Positions 45,609 through 58,115 of a stretch of DNA of 64,000 nucleotides are shown here, one piece after another. Location: assembly GCF_003369915.1 (NCBI RefSeq), contig NC_046676.1:3844001-3908000 (forward strand), given 5' to 3'. This DNA comes from Drosophila miranda (taxonomy: Eukaryota > Arthropoda > Insecta > Diptera > Drosophilidae). The position numbers and the translations under genes are program-made. How positions within the stretch are numbered: position 1 is the stretch's first letter; each line of letters begins with the position of its first letter. Under the pieces are notes generated by a model. It was not told the DNA's origin. It saw only the letters and a program-made list of their open reading frames with translations, and did no database searches.

Positions 45609-47964
45609 TTAGTCATCGCCGCTGTACATCTCAATGATCTCCCCAATGCTGGCCACGGCACCAGCAATCAAAGCTAGGATGGACAGAATGCCCAAAATAA
45701 TATTCTTTACCATCTTCCAATTGCACCAACCCAGACGATCGGGATAAAGGTAAACGGTCTCAACGAAGCTGGGAACAAAGATGCCTAGCAGTGAGAAGAA
45801 CACGGCGCCCACCAAGCTGATGAACGGTTCCAGGTTGGGAATAGCCGCGGCCACGCCTCCGCTCACCAGAATAATGCCACTGCGCAGCATGATCTGTGTA
45901 ATGTTGTGCTTCTCAGGGCTGAACTTGTGGTTGATCTTGCGCCAGAGGATCTCGTTAGGCACGTAGAACTGTAGCCCAAAGGTGAACAGAATGGCCACTG
46001 CCATCAGAAGCTTGGCCGTGTCGCCCAACCAGGAGCCCTCTGGCAGATTGAGCGTGATGCTGCCACGGACCGTGTCCCCGAATCTCACATAGCCAAAGAA
46101 GCCAATGATCGCGTAGAGCAGGACCACAGTTATCATAGCCGTGTTAAGAACACCAGGACATCCGAGGAATTGCTGAGGCTTGCGCATTGAGTTCTCCACG
46201 GGCATCACTACACCAATTCCCTCCATTGCGAAGATGACCGTCGCAAAGAAGAGGGGAATGTGCGCGGCCGGGGCGATCAGCGGCTTATCAGAGTAGACTA
46301 GTGGCTCGTCAAACATGTAGTACAGGACAATCACGAAGGTAATCACAATGAACACATTGGCCATCAGCGAGAACGGAACCAGCCACTTGAGATTCCGGAT
46401 CTGTCCGATTAACAGACACGGAATAACCGTTAGGGCAATATAGATTCGTACATCCCAGTTCAGGTTGCAGTCGAAGTTGATGACGTCGTGGAAGGAGGTA
46501 GCAATGAACACGATGTACACACAGGCCGCCGCATAGTAGGTGGCCATCAAGCCAACATCCACAAATTGCCTGAAACAATGCACATTATTGTCAAATTTTT
46601 TTTGTTGCTTAATGCAGTGAGATTTGACTTTTCTACGTACTTGGCAAAGTTTGAATAGGGCCGCATGCCCTTGGGACCGTACTCGAACACCTTCTCAGCC
46701 GTCTCAGCGAATCCCAGAGCTGGAACCTTAGCATCGCGGCAAATGTTGTGCGAAGTTTTCACCTGAAATAAAGAAATATACGATAAATAAGCTCTTCATA
46801 TCACAAATAAACCAGTTGGATCGAAACCAGGTATTCTGTTTCTATTATTGATTATTATCATGAGTGAACTTGAATAGAAAAGGCTAATCCAAGGTGGAGT
46901 GCTAACAGGAGAGCCTGGTACCTGGCGTTATATCCTACGGAGTGAAAGCTAAGCATCGGTTCTATCTGGAGAGTTAAAGTAATCTCTTAGTAGTAAACAT
47001 TATTTAAACAGACAGACAAAGGTTAAAAATGACTGTACAAAATATTTGTGCTATAAATCTGTATGTCTCAAGTGGATTATTAATATGTATAGACCGGTGA
47101 CTTGGGCTTTCTTGGCATCTGAATGTGATTTTTAGTCGCACTCGGTTTTGTACAACTGTCTGGAAAGTGAAGTACGTCTAAATTCTGAGAAGTTATGTGT
47201 TGAAGGATTTGCGATAATCGGAAATGCATGATCATAAATAAAATCAACAATAAAACTTAGCTTGATTGCTGATATAATTATAAATTGTATTTATCTCTCT
47301 CTGATTAGACCATATCGCGGTATGTCTGGCTTCCAGAGGTGTGGAATACAGTAAGTGGACTATCTGTTGCACGCCTTATCAAGGCCTTTCAAATTCCATT
47401 GACAGATGACTTGGGACAGCACCTTGAGCTACTTCAGCGAACTCACAAATACGTCAGCTCGGCTGGTAATGGTTTATTTGGTAATTTTTTAAGTCAACAG
47501 CCTAAATCAGGTGCTAAGTCTTAGATCGATTTGCTTACCAATATGTGAACACAGTGGGTGCAGAGGAAGCCAACGATGAGCGTCATGCACATTCCAAAGA
47601 CCAGGCCGGCGTTGTGAAAGGCCATAGGCATGGCTAGAATTCCTGTGCCCAGGGAACTCTTGAGCAAATGTGCCAAAGCGCCTCCAGTACTGGCTCCTTT
47701 TGGATCGCGATGCTCAAAGGGACTATAGGGATCCTCGGAGAGTGCGAGCTGATTCTTCTCTGTCAAGTTGGCTCTGCATGCGAAAAAGAGAGAGTAAAAT
47801 GTTTAAGGTCCAGATACTAGATGATCTACAGAGAGTTCAAGTACTCACTTCGAATTGAAGTCGTTTAACGAGATCGCTGATGTTGATGTTGAATAGGCGG
47901 GTGGATTGTCGCCTGCCGAAGCAAACACCTCCGCATCTGGCTTAAATCCTGCATTATCTGTCAT
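45609..47964 (-). CDS. CG8785: Proton-coupled amino acid transporter, SLC36/PAT type
   Basis: Four coding exons on the minus strand: 47964-47849, 47773-47539, 46762-46641, 46569-45609; all junctions in phase, 477 residues, the normal PAT length. A cytosolic N-terminus (MTDNAGFKPDAEVFAS...) of about 75 residues leads into the hallmark first membrane segment SSLGTGILAMPMAFHNAG. About ten further hydrophobic segments follow, including MEGIGVVMPVENSMRKP, a conserved PAT segment, and FVSFVETVYLYP-like loops near the end. PATs export or import small amino acids with protons at the plasma membrane or lysosome (family knowledge); substrate unknown. The CG8785 name is from memory of this locus. The 776-bp intron 46763-47538 holds no feature. 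Confidence 0.93.
46763..47538 (-). other. Intron of the amino acid transporter
   Basis: 776 bp between donor GTAAGC and acceptor TTTCAG on the minus strand. It is AT-rich, and chance ORFs only are seen. Confidence 0.85.
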
Positions 47965-50900
47965 CTACAAGCACAGAGATACCGAAATTGAATGAGAAAT
48001 TGATCGTAATTACGGGGAATTCAATCACATGATGAATCGACACGAGTAGGCGACTATCAATGACCCCCGGTACGAGATTCGCTTTCGTTCGTACTTTTGC
48101 AGCTTGTGCTAATCCATTGAAGGGTTGCTAGGCGCATGCCGTTCGTATCTTATCGACAGCTTGGAGCTTTCAAGTATTACAATAGCCTTAGCAAAAAGAT
48201 TCCAGATACGAGCAGATCTTTATCGCCAGCGACTGGAATCGGTGCCTGGGGCTGGGGGTCCGCAAATAAAAAACACTGGACTGCATTCATAAAATTTTGC
48301 TTTATGGCTCTATAGCCATATGGCCCTAAAGACCGCCTATAATTTCACTCACTTTGACTGTTGGCCATAAAGGCGATTCTAAATCAGCGGTATGTGGTAG
48401 CCCCCTCCCGATATCGTATCTGAGCGCTCAATGGAGTCATTTAATTTTTTGAATTCCCCCAAATACTTGACTATGTTCTGTGAGTGGGTTAAGATTAGCG
48501 TAATCATGGCAGAGTGTTATTTATAAGCCTTTCCGTCTCTCTTATACTATAAATTAAAATTTATGAAACAATTACAATACTTTGTTAATGCGCATGGGAT
48601 TGTTGTTGGCTCCTCCGATTTGTTCCAAAGGACAACAACATTTTATGGGGGTATAAATAACCATAAGTCCGCAGTAACCTAGCTCATAAATTAGTTTATA
48701 AAAGTTTCCGGAGTGGAACTCATCTATTCCAAATAATTTTCATAAAATGGCTTGTTAAAAGTCCTTTGACCAAGAATATACGATATAATTGACACAAAAC
48801 AGAAGCACGAATGATATGATAGTTAAAATGGTACATACATATGTGCGTAGACTATATGTATAACTGTATGTTTTAGAAAATGGCATCGAAGGAGGTATGA
48901 TCCAATGTGTGATATGGAATACATCTGCAGATCTTCGGCCCAAGAATATAATTGCATGCTATTTAAAAAATCAGAGGGCGTATATCACGTATATGTATGT
49001 ACTAGTATTTCAAATCTGTCATGTCCCATTACTGTGAAGAATGTGCTCGCTTGGGATTTGTAAGTAATCGTATTAAAGGCACATACATATAGAATGTAAC
49101 ACTTTTTTTGAAGCAACACCGGAATAATTAAAAGACTTTTTTTAAATTAAAGAAACATTTTGTCAAATATTTAAATGCACTTCTCTGACCCTAGTCCTAG
49201 TTCCTTATTTCCTTATTGGGAGCCTCGAGTCCGGGAACTTACTTTTCAGCTAGCGTAGTACGGTCCGAAAAGATCTTGAGCGATTGAGGACCGAACGCGT
49301 CCTCTGGCCAAAAGCAACTGAATAATCAGTTCAAATAAGCGGCTACGGGTATGAGGTACGGGAATGCTTTTGAGTGGGCCTGGCATGAGTTGGTGCCACG
49401 GCGCCGAAAAGTGTCGGAAAAGGTTGGAGTAACAATGTCCCAAAATGATAACGGCTTAAAGCAAGACAGGCAACAATAATTAATAAACAACAAATACTCG
49501 CCAAATGCCTATAATAATAAAATGCTCAAAGCTACCTTTAAAATCAATTATAAATGACTCCCCGATAACCTTATCGTTCCCAAACTGAGCCGAACCTGAC
49601 CCGAGAACAAACTCATTCACCTGATTTGCTGGCCAGAACAGAACAGAGCCGGAACGAAGAGAAACCCAGGCAATAGGACTCATCAATGAAATACACATGG
49701 TATCTCTATAAATGAACGGTACTAACTCAGCTATCCCTAAAAACTTGGACTTCGTTCTGGGGAATTAGCGATTAAAATGTTTAAATATACAATATATACA
49801 TACAATATTGAAATCGGTAATCAGAGTAAGGCGTGTTTAATATTATTGTTATTATGTCGCCCGATAAGATTATTCGAAGTCGTCAAAAATAGGGGCAGCA
49901 CAATTCATACTGTTCTGGGGATATGCATACCCATGGATGCCTATGGCATGTGTTACGATCGAATATTATATGTTGTTCTCTCGATGAAATTCCCATTTAT
50001 TGGAGCGGCACACAACTCGACGGTAAATTTTTATGATCGACTTCTAATTGTGTTTCTGGGGGGCAGTTATACGACCTCACGCGCCCGCTCCACTTAATCG
50101 ATACTAAATCATACATATCAGGACATGTGGCCATTGATTAGCTCTCTGGCTATCACAGTCGTTAGTCGGCCCAAAGTTGTCGCTTATTAGCTTTATGGAC
50201 AATTACTTGGGTTGGGTCATTAGATCTATAATTTAATTCAAATTCGTGTTAAGTGCGTCACTAGGAGTTATGGAGATAAACTCGAATCAGAATTTATGAT
50301 CATGCTAATCAGCTATCGATATATTGGGTAAGTTAAGCCTTCGTGCCCTGGCACTGAAGCAGTATTTTCTTTAAGGTTCCACTAATGAGCGAAACGGAAT
50401 ACGCAAAGATTTCGATTCGAGTGTTTGCTATACAAATTATATGCTAATTTGTATAATCTTTGTTTCCACGCAAGTTAAAGAAAGAGTGGAAAGATCCTCA
50501 GCTCAACAGCTTCGGAAATTAGCCTGCTATATAGGCATACCCATACCATCTCTACACATCTGTATAACCGACATAGAATTGTGCAGATTATTGGATTTTT
50601 ATTTTTTGCCATAAGTTCAAAGTTGTTTATCGAACGGAAAATGTTACGTGATCCCAGCCAGATGGCAATAAAATGTTCAATTCTGCCGATTCTGCCCGAT
50701 GTCTTTGCTGGATATAACCGCTATCCTATAGCAACCGATTTCTTCCCTGCCTGTACCACCTGTACCTGTGCCTGTGCCTTACAGCAGCTCGGCAATTCGG
50801 CAACCAATGGATGATACCTAGACCGTACCGGTCGAACCGTATCCAACGGATACAGATGCACAGATTGAGATACATATCTAGATGTACATATATAAAACAT

Positions 50901-53900
50901 ATTCGTATCGTGCATACCGTCTCGGTACATAAGGTTAAAATGCAGATACAAACTCTTCTAAATTTTAGAGACAAGTAGATGCCGAATCAAAACACAAATC
51001 TTAACAAAACAACTAAATACATATGTGCATATATGTACATGTATTTTGATAGTGGGATTAGATCATTATTATTAGACATGTCTGGGATCTGATCAGCAAT
51101 AAATGTAAATGTAAATGTTAATTATTTCTCTAGTACGATCTATAAAGGCATGGATCAAATAGTTATGCATTTTTAAGCCGATGTCTAATTGATTTCTCCT
51201 CAAGCACTTTATCTAAATAACTCATAGATAATTTTAGTATTTTGTTTGAGATTAGATATGCATCAATAACCCCCGAAAACATCCTCTTTAAAAGTGTTTA
51301 ATGATCAATGCAATAATGATATTTTTAGTTGTTCCTTTTTTTGTGTTCGAAAATGAATATTCGATTTTGCCAAGCGGTTTTTAGTTCAGCCAGCAAAAAT
51401 AGTTTTTTGTTATCCTCTGGATGCATGGATGAATCTGAGTCCTAACTTAACCTAGGGCTCCTTGTCCACTGTTTGCTTATTGAATATTCAGGTGAAATTT
51501 CTTTCAAATCGGGCTCTGTATATATGTGTTGTATGTGTTTGCAAGTCAAATTGAAATATTCTTTATTCCCTTATTCCCTATTATTCTTCCATACAATTGA
51601 AAAAAATTCAGGGATAATTCAGGTCCTCCTTTTAAAAGATTATTTGCAGAAGGTATAAAATGAAAGAGGCCAACGCCAACCATTGGAGTGTGTATTCGAG
51701 TATGTGTGACATTTATTTTAAGATTCTGCTCCTTTTTATCAAAGCCTTATTCTCAGATATTTATGTCAAATTATACGAGGATGTATATTTTTATCTTCTT
51801 GTCCTAAAAAGATGGCAGACCCCATCTGCCTCCTCTCGCGTCTATCTGTTTCCCGAATGGCCTTCGCCGTTATTACACAAACTCGATTGCAGCACCGTTG
51901 GGTTTCTCCCAGTTTCGCTCGGAGTTTGCTTCCCTGCTCATTCTCAAGTACTGTATCGCCGACTAAGGGCCGTTAATTGGTTACAGCAATTTTGAATTGA
52001 GTGTTTATAGGATCTCTTTTGGGTCAATGGATTCCGGTAAAGCCAAAACAGCTTTTGGTTGCGTTTTTGACGTTTTCTGTTTTTGCTGTTTTGTTTCGTT
52101 TTGCTTCTGTGTGTTTTCTGCTTTGTTTTGCTTGCGCGTTCGCTTCACGTGCCGAAAGAAGAAGCGAAAAGAAAACCCGTTGTCCGCCCGGATTGACGAC
52201 TGACTGATTGTCAATGCAACCATTCATATGTGCATATATATTATATGTACATGCATGCATGGGGCTAGGGGCGCCTGTGCCCGAGATACTTAGTGAGTGG
52301 GAAAGGAACTCAGTGTCAGACGAGATGGCTGTAAGGCGGATCAGTTCGAGGTACTCGAATCTTTTTGCTGGCGACCTTATCGCACCGACTTTCGATATGC
52401 AAAGCGGATGAGCCGAGCCGAATAATTGATTGGGTACTCGATCGGTAATCACAATCATAATGACGAGCGATGATGAGATAATGCCTTGCCTCGCCAGCTC
52501 TGACTGACAGCCGCGGGGGATGTCAAGGGAGGAATACCATTGTCAGAAACTGAATAAAACTTGAAGTTTATTGCACTAGCGGCACTGTAAGGTAGCTGCC
52601 AAGATAAAACTTAGTCAATAATCTTTTATGACATCCAATTCGGCTCTTATCACAGGCGCGAAATAAAAGCTTGGTGAAATGATTTGTTCTCGGGTTCCGT
52701 TCCTGCCATGACTGGCAATTGAGGCGGGGGCAGGAAATTTTCCAGGAATGCCCCCACTAGCTTGGAATGCCTTGGTCTTAGGGTAATTTTCCGTGTCACA
52801 TGCATCTGATAATTATCAATTATAATTTCCCGATAGCTAAGTTGATGTGCAGGAATTAATTATAAATAATTACTAAATTATAACGCGACAAACAAAAAAA
52901 GGCAAAAAAGTAATTGCTCAACTTTCGGCAGGTATTCTCCCGATATTTACCTTTTGGCTGGTTTATGAAACTTAATTGTAATTTATTTTTAATTCCTTTA
53001 TTTAGTTTAGCTGGTGGGAAGGGGTACAGGTCGCCTTCAACATTGACACGAAAAGTTCACAAAAAAGTGTTTTCACACCGACGCGTTAATTTTCGCCTGC
53101 GATGTGCTTGATGGCGCGAATTTGCAGAGGCAATCAAGAGAAACAAGCACGATCAAACCATAACAAAGTAATATTTAAACGCTTGTTTCCAAGCTATTTT
53201 TTCTGCCTATGTTGTTAACAGTCGGGCGATCGCTTAGTGACTGATATTAAGCCAATGTTTGTGCTTGAATTTGTTGCTGCGGCGGCGTCGCCGTGGCGGC
53301 TACATGTATAAGCCCCCCGAACACTCAGATATATTCCGCCAGCCGAGAGCTCAACTGGAGACTCCAGATGGGAGAGGAGAGTCGGTTGGTGCAATTAGCG
53401 CAATGGGCAATAAACGATACCGTGACGCAGGTGGGGCGAAGTCGGCCTCTCTCTCTCGGTGCGAGTGTTTGAGCGTGCGTACTGGTGCTTTCTACACATC
53501 ATTCAGATTTGGGCATTCGGCTGCCAGACAGGTCTGCCTTCGTCCCATTACTCATACGCAGCGTGGTGCGTGCAGCTGTTGGAGGAGGCGCCGTAGAAGG
53601 CGCCGTAGAAGTAAGCAGAGGACAAGTGGGTGATGTAAAACTCCTCCTTATCTAAAGAAGATTACACGCTGTTCAGGAATGTGGTCAGAGATATGCCAAA
53701 TACGAGTAGTATTAATTTGATTGGTTCCACATTATGAACACAGGTATCCAGCAGCATATCTAATTGGATTTCTTCCGAGAAATGTCCAAAGTCATGCTCC
53801 ATTCTGTGGCTCACCCTGTATGCAGCACAGACACACAGTCTGCCCACTCTGCAGCCTACCACCCATCTATCTATCTACCCATCAATCTGTCCATATTTCG

Positions 53901-56645
53901 TCACACCAGTTTACTAGCAACTAACGACAGTATCAAGACCATTTAACATTAGCAAACTCAAGAATTTGTGAGATATTTCGAACCGCTTTCTGGTCTCCTA
54001 TTAGTTGGTTAGGGGTTGCCTCTCTCCCTCCCCGCTTCTGCAGTCTGCTCCTTTAGACAGATCATCGGGCTTGGTGCTTGACTCGTTTCAAGTAGCTTAT
54101 TGGTGTTGCAGTGGCTTGTCGTCGATTTTTGTTGTTGTTTGGCAGGTTGCTTACAGATTTAGACAACAAATTAGAGTCAAAGTAAGCTTATAAGGCCACT
54201 ATTTCAAGTCAAACTTACAATCGAAATAAGTTTTTGAAACCACTCTTTTCCTCTCTAGATGCCTAGAGATACTCGTATCTGTTATTTCAGATCTTAGGCG
54301 ATGCCAGAAAAGTGCGGGCATTAGGAAGGATAAACCAATAAGGAAACAACGTGCTTCGTTAGGTCTCTAATATTTATCCGATTTCGGCAATTTTAGGTGG
54401 ATCAGTAGATAACGATTAGATTAGATAACCGCATTATGTGTTAGATTCGTTACCAATTCGTCGTCAACCGCTGTAGTTACATACAGTGGGGCAGTGGAAA
54501 ATTTTCTGCTATGGCACAGACTGTAAATGAAATGCATTTTTCACGTGATGTGCATTTGGAATTTTTCGAGTTCAAATATTGTCGGTCCTAATTGATTGTC
54601 ACATGCCCCAGATTTATGGCGGCATTTAAAATACAAATTTCAAGTTGAAATTGCCCTAGTGTACTACTAAAAGTATGATCTAATACCCTCAACAATGTCT
54701 CTCCACTAGCTGGGGAGCTGACATGGGACTTTATTGAACAGCGTTTATCGTGTATCTTTAATTACACGCCACAAAAGTACACCTGTTATACGCAGAGCAA
54801 TCTTATATTGCTTGGGAACAATGTTCTTCTTGACGTACGACAAAGTCATGTTGCGTATACGCACGCTATGGGAAAGCCTTGGATAATTGATAAGCTCAAA
54901 GGTTCCGCTTGTGGATCGAAGAGAAGACAAGACCATTGCAAACAGGTCAAGAGCTTCGGCTCTAGCCGCTGCAATGTTGACTTAACGATTCCTTATCGAT
55001 TGAGCGTAGTGAATTTTGAAAATATTTACCACAGTGGCTGTCCGTATTGACAATCTCGGTTGAGCTTGATAAAGTTTTATCACATTAATGGAGAATTACC
55101 GGTTGTGAAAGCTAGATGGGTGGGCTCTTAAGGTATTACCGGGGCCTGCCGGGGATTCTCAATTAGAATACCCTTTCCACTACATCTACATACATACGTA
55201 CATATAGCGCTCAGCTTCTGAACACATATCTCTCCCATCAATCTAATTCAAGTGAGACAACTCGCTGCTCAAATACCTGGAAACAGTGTAATTCAGTTTA
55301 ATCCCAAGATCCCCCAAATATAAAATGTAAGACTCCATCTGCCCCTTCATTACAATGCCAATCACGCTTTTTCTGACCAACTGAGAAAAATTACAAACAA
55401 CATTAAATTTCAGACTGTTCGGCGAAAAATTCGCAACAAAAAAAATCCAATTCGTATTGTGTTTATTATCGCTCATGGTAATGAATAATCACAATTAATA
55501 TACTGATGTGCTTCCGCATTTGATTTCCGGATCTGCCTTCTGACACTGTTTTTGGGGTCGGCTCAGATCGGACGAGTTCAGCGCTGAGTAATTAACTAAT
55601 TAATATGCAGACTGCGCTTGGCATTAGCTCTAAAGATTGTCGTTTCAGATCTCAATGGATTCGAAGTGCTGTCGGTGCTGCTGCTGCTGCTATGTCAAGC
55701 AGCGCAACGATCAACGGCACTGACCTTGCCCGATGTCAAACACCCGCACCGCATTTTAATTTGATGCTCTCTGGGCTATCATGTGTGGGTGGTGTCAGTG
55801 TTTGTGATGTAACAGAAATGTGGGCTAGTGGAGGTGGGATGAGACGGCCAAAATAAACTTCCTTGACATGCTGTGGAGAAACCGGTTGCAGCCTCATCTT
55901 GAGATTCTCACTGTTTATTTGTTTCAAAAAGTGATTTCAGTAATGGCTGTGGCTTCGCTGTATTTTTCATTGCTTCTTGCCACAGGCGACAAACGGCCTT
56001 TGTCCGAGCGGGCCCCGAAAATAACAAGTGTCGAACACGCCCTAAAGACGAGTCAGAGCAGTACGCATTATGCATTTGCATTATGCAAATTACAAAGTAT
56101 TCAACAAATGCAGGCACAGCAATAGCAACTCCCTTAGTCTGACAGTTGCCGGACTCAAGCGACAAAAGAAATTGTTCTACAGACCCGTACTTACGTATGA
56201 TTTGTACATACATATATCTATGGCCCCCCATAACAATACATATATACTTTCTAAATGATTTGTGAACTTGGGAGGTTCCAAAGAAATATCTGTTTCCGCA
56301 TAGCTCAAGCGACAACATGATCAAGGTGAGCTTTGCATGTCATTTCCAGTTCCAGTTCCATGCTGTGGATGCAATGGAAATAGAAGTAGATGTCAATCGG
56401 TGGGGTGGTATTTAATGGCTGTAATTAGCATTGGCATGAACAAAAGGAGATGCGTCAGCGGACCGATTTAAAAATAGCTGGATAATTACCGTAATTCAAG
56501 TTATTTGGCAGCTCGATAGAATCGTTAGATTTATATAAAACCAAGCAAATTGGGCTCGGCCATGTGTTTGTGTGTGTCTACGACAATAGCAGAATAACTT
56601 ATAAATGCACTGTTCAGCTTAACGTTAGGACCGTGGCATTTCCAT
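47965..56645. other. 8.7-kb gene-poor interval
   Basis: No coding exon could be supported on either strand. It probably contains the transporter 5' UTR/promoter (left side) and regulatory DNA. GATA-type sites (TTATCG/CGATAA) recur at about 48149, 48230, 49563, 49571 and 52378. TACGAGTA octamers lie at 53701 and 54270. The ORFs at 52024-52458, 53259-53633 and 51660-51995 are low-complexity or lack context. Confidence 0.6.
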
Positions 56646-57600
56646 TTACTCTCCCTTGTAGACGGGCTTGCGTTTCTCGGCAAACGCGGCGAGTCCCTCC
56701 AGGCGATCCTTTGTGGGTATCACCTGAGCATAGCAGACCTCTTCAATGGAGTAGCCCGTGCTTAGGTCGACCTGCATACCCTTGTCAATAGCCAGTTTGG
56801 CCATTCGCACACCCACTGGACCGTTGGGTAGGATTTCCTCGGCGAGCTTTAGGGCCTGCTGGTAGGCAGCATCATTTTTTTCGTTCTGGCTTACAACATG
56901 GCTGACCAGACCCAGCTCCTTGGCCTCACTTCCATCCAAGACTCGGGCAGTGAAAATAAGTTCCTTCGCCAGCGAGGGAGAGAGAATGCGGGGAAGTCGC
57001 TGAGTGCCCCCGGCGCCAGGGATTATGGCCAGTCGAGTCTCTACCAGACCCATTTTGGTATTTGAAGCTGCCGTGCGTATATCGCATGCCAGAGCCATTT
57101 CCAGACCACCCCCCAAAGCAGCGCCATCCAATGCGGCGATTACGGGCATCGGCAATTGTTCAATGCTAATGAACAGGTTTCGTAGATTCGACACAAACTC
57201 GCTGGTTTCCTCGGTGGACATGCCTGGAATCATAATAACACTATTGAAAATCTTTAAAATTCCATTGATTGTAATTTGTACCTTTACGCTCCTTCAAGTC
57301 AGCGCCAGCACAGAAGATGCCCGGCGTGAGACTGCGTAGGACAACCACTCTCGAACCATTATCCTTTTTAATTTCTTCCAATATTTCGCCAAAGGTATCA
57401 ACCATTCGCCGGCTGAAAGAGTTCTTTGCGGCAGGCCTATTGAGACCAAGTACTGTAATACCTTTCTGTGCACCTTCCAAACGTTCGATCAAAACTTCAT
57501 TACCGCCTTCTAATGGCGCCTCAACGGCCAAATTTCGGGCCGCCACAAGGGGGCGAGCTATCTGGCGGGAAAATCTGGCAATTTTATTTATCAGATACAT
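56646..57600 (-). CDS. CG8778: Mitochondrial enoyl-CoA hydratase, AUH (methylglutaconyl-CoA hydratase) type
   Basis: Two exons: 57600-57282 and 57223-56646, joined in phase to 298 residues. The N-terminus [20 protein letters not shown] is Arg-rich without acidic residues, a typical mitochondrial presequence. The crotonase fold follows: [32 protein letters not shown] (oxyanion hole), [20 protein letters not shown] with the first catalytic Glu, and [20 protein letters not shown] with the second catalytic Glu. It ends [14 protein letters not shown] homologues hydrate 3-methylglutaconyl-CoA in leucine breakdown, and mammalian AUH also binds RNA (family knowledge). The start was chosen at the first ATG; the upstream in-frame TTG is not used. 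It is divergent from ZnT49B, with a shared DRE at 57749. Confidence 0.95.
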
Positions 57601-57748
57601 CTTATTAACAGAATATAGCAAAAAAATACGGAACGGAAAAAGATTGTTATAAAACCGGCAAAAACAGCTGTGGTCGCTAGTGCTGGAAAGCGGTAACAGT
57701 TCATATGTATCGTTGTATGAACTGTGGTATCGTACACACTCGATATTG

Positions 57749-57756
57749 TATCGATA
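57749..57756. promoter_or_regulatory. DRE motif TATCGATA in a bidirectional promoter
   Basis: It lies in the 515-bp gap between the divergent enoyl-CoA hydratase (start 57600, minus) and ZnT49B (start 58116, plus). CGATA and TATCG fragments crowd the same 60 bp. Confidence 0.65.
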
Positions 57757-58115
57757 GCATCATTGTCTTTATCTCCGGGTTAAATTTGTAAAAAATTTGT
57801 TAATTTTAATCTATCACAAAATTTAAGTATAATTTCAAGGCTCAGAAGACGCCTGAAGACGCCTGGAACAACGTAATTTTAGCATCACAAGGAGTTCGTA
57901 CAGATAAGCTTTGTTCGTAGCTCTGCATGGGTAGATTTTTGGTTAAAGTGGAATCATAACGCCAACAATAGACAACATCTGAATTAAAGCAAAAGTCAGT
58001 CAGTGTGATATTGAAATAGCGCGCCGTGTAAGTGGAAGAAAAGATACCATAATCGAAGCATGCAAGAATTTGTAAATTGTATTTGTATTTTCAGAGCATT
58101 GCTGCGAAAAGCAGG

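Noticed and set aside
52024..52458. 144-residue minus-strand ORF and its plus-strand Cys/Phe-rich partner
   Set aside because: A low-complexity TTTTGC/TTTCTG tract reads as FCFCCF or NKTAKT. No homology or gene signals.
53259..53633. 124-residue ORF ending in an Arg run
   Set aside because: Arg runs come from GGCGCCGTAGAA repeats. No supporting context.
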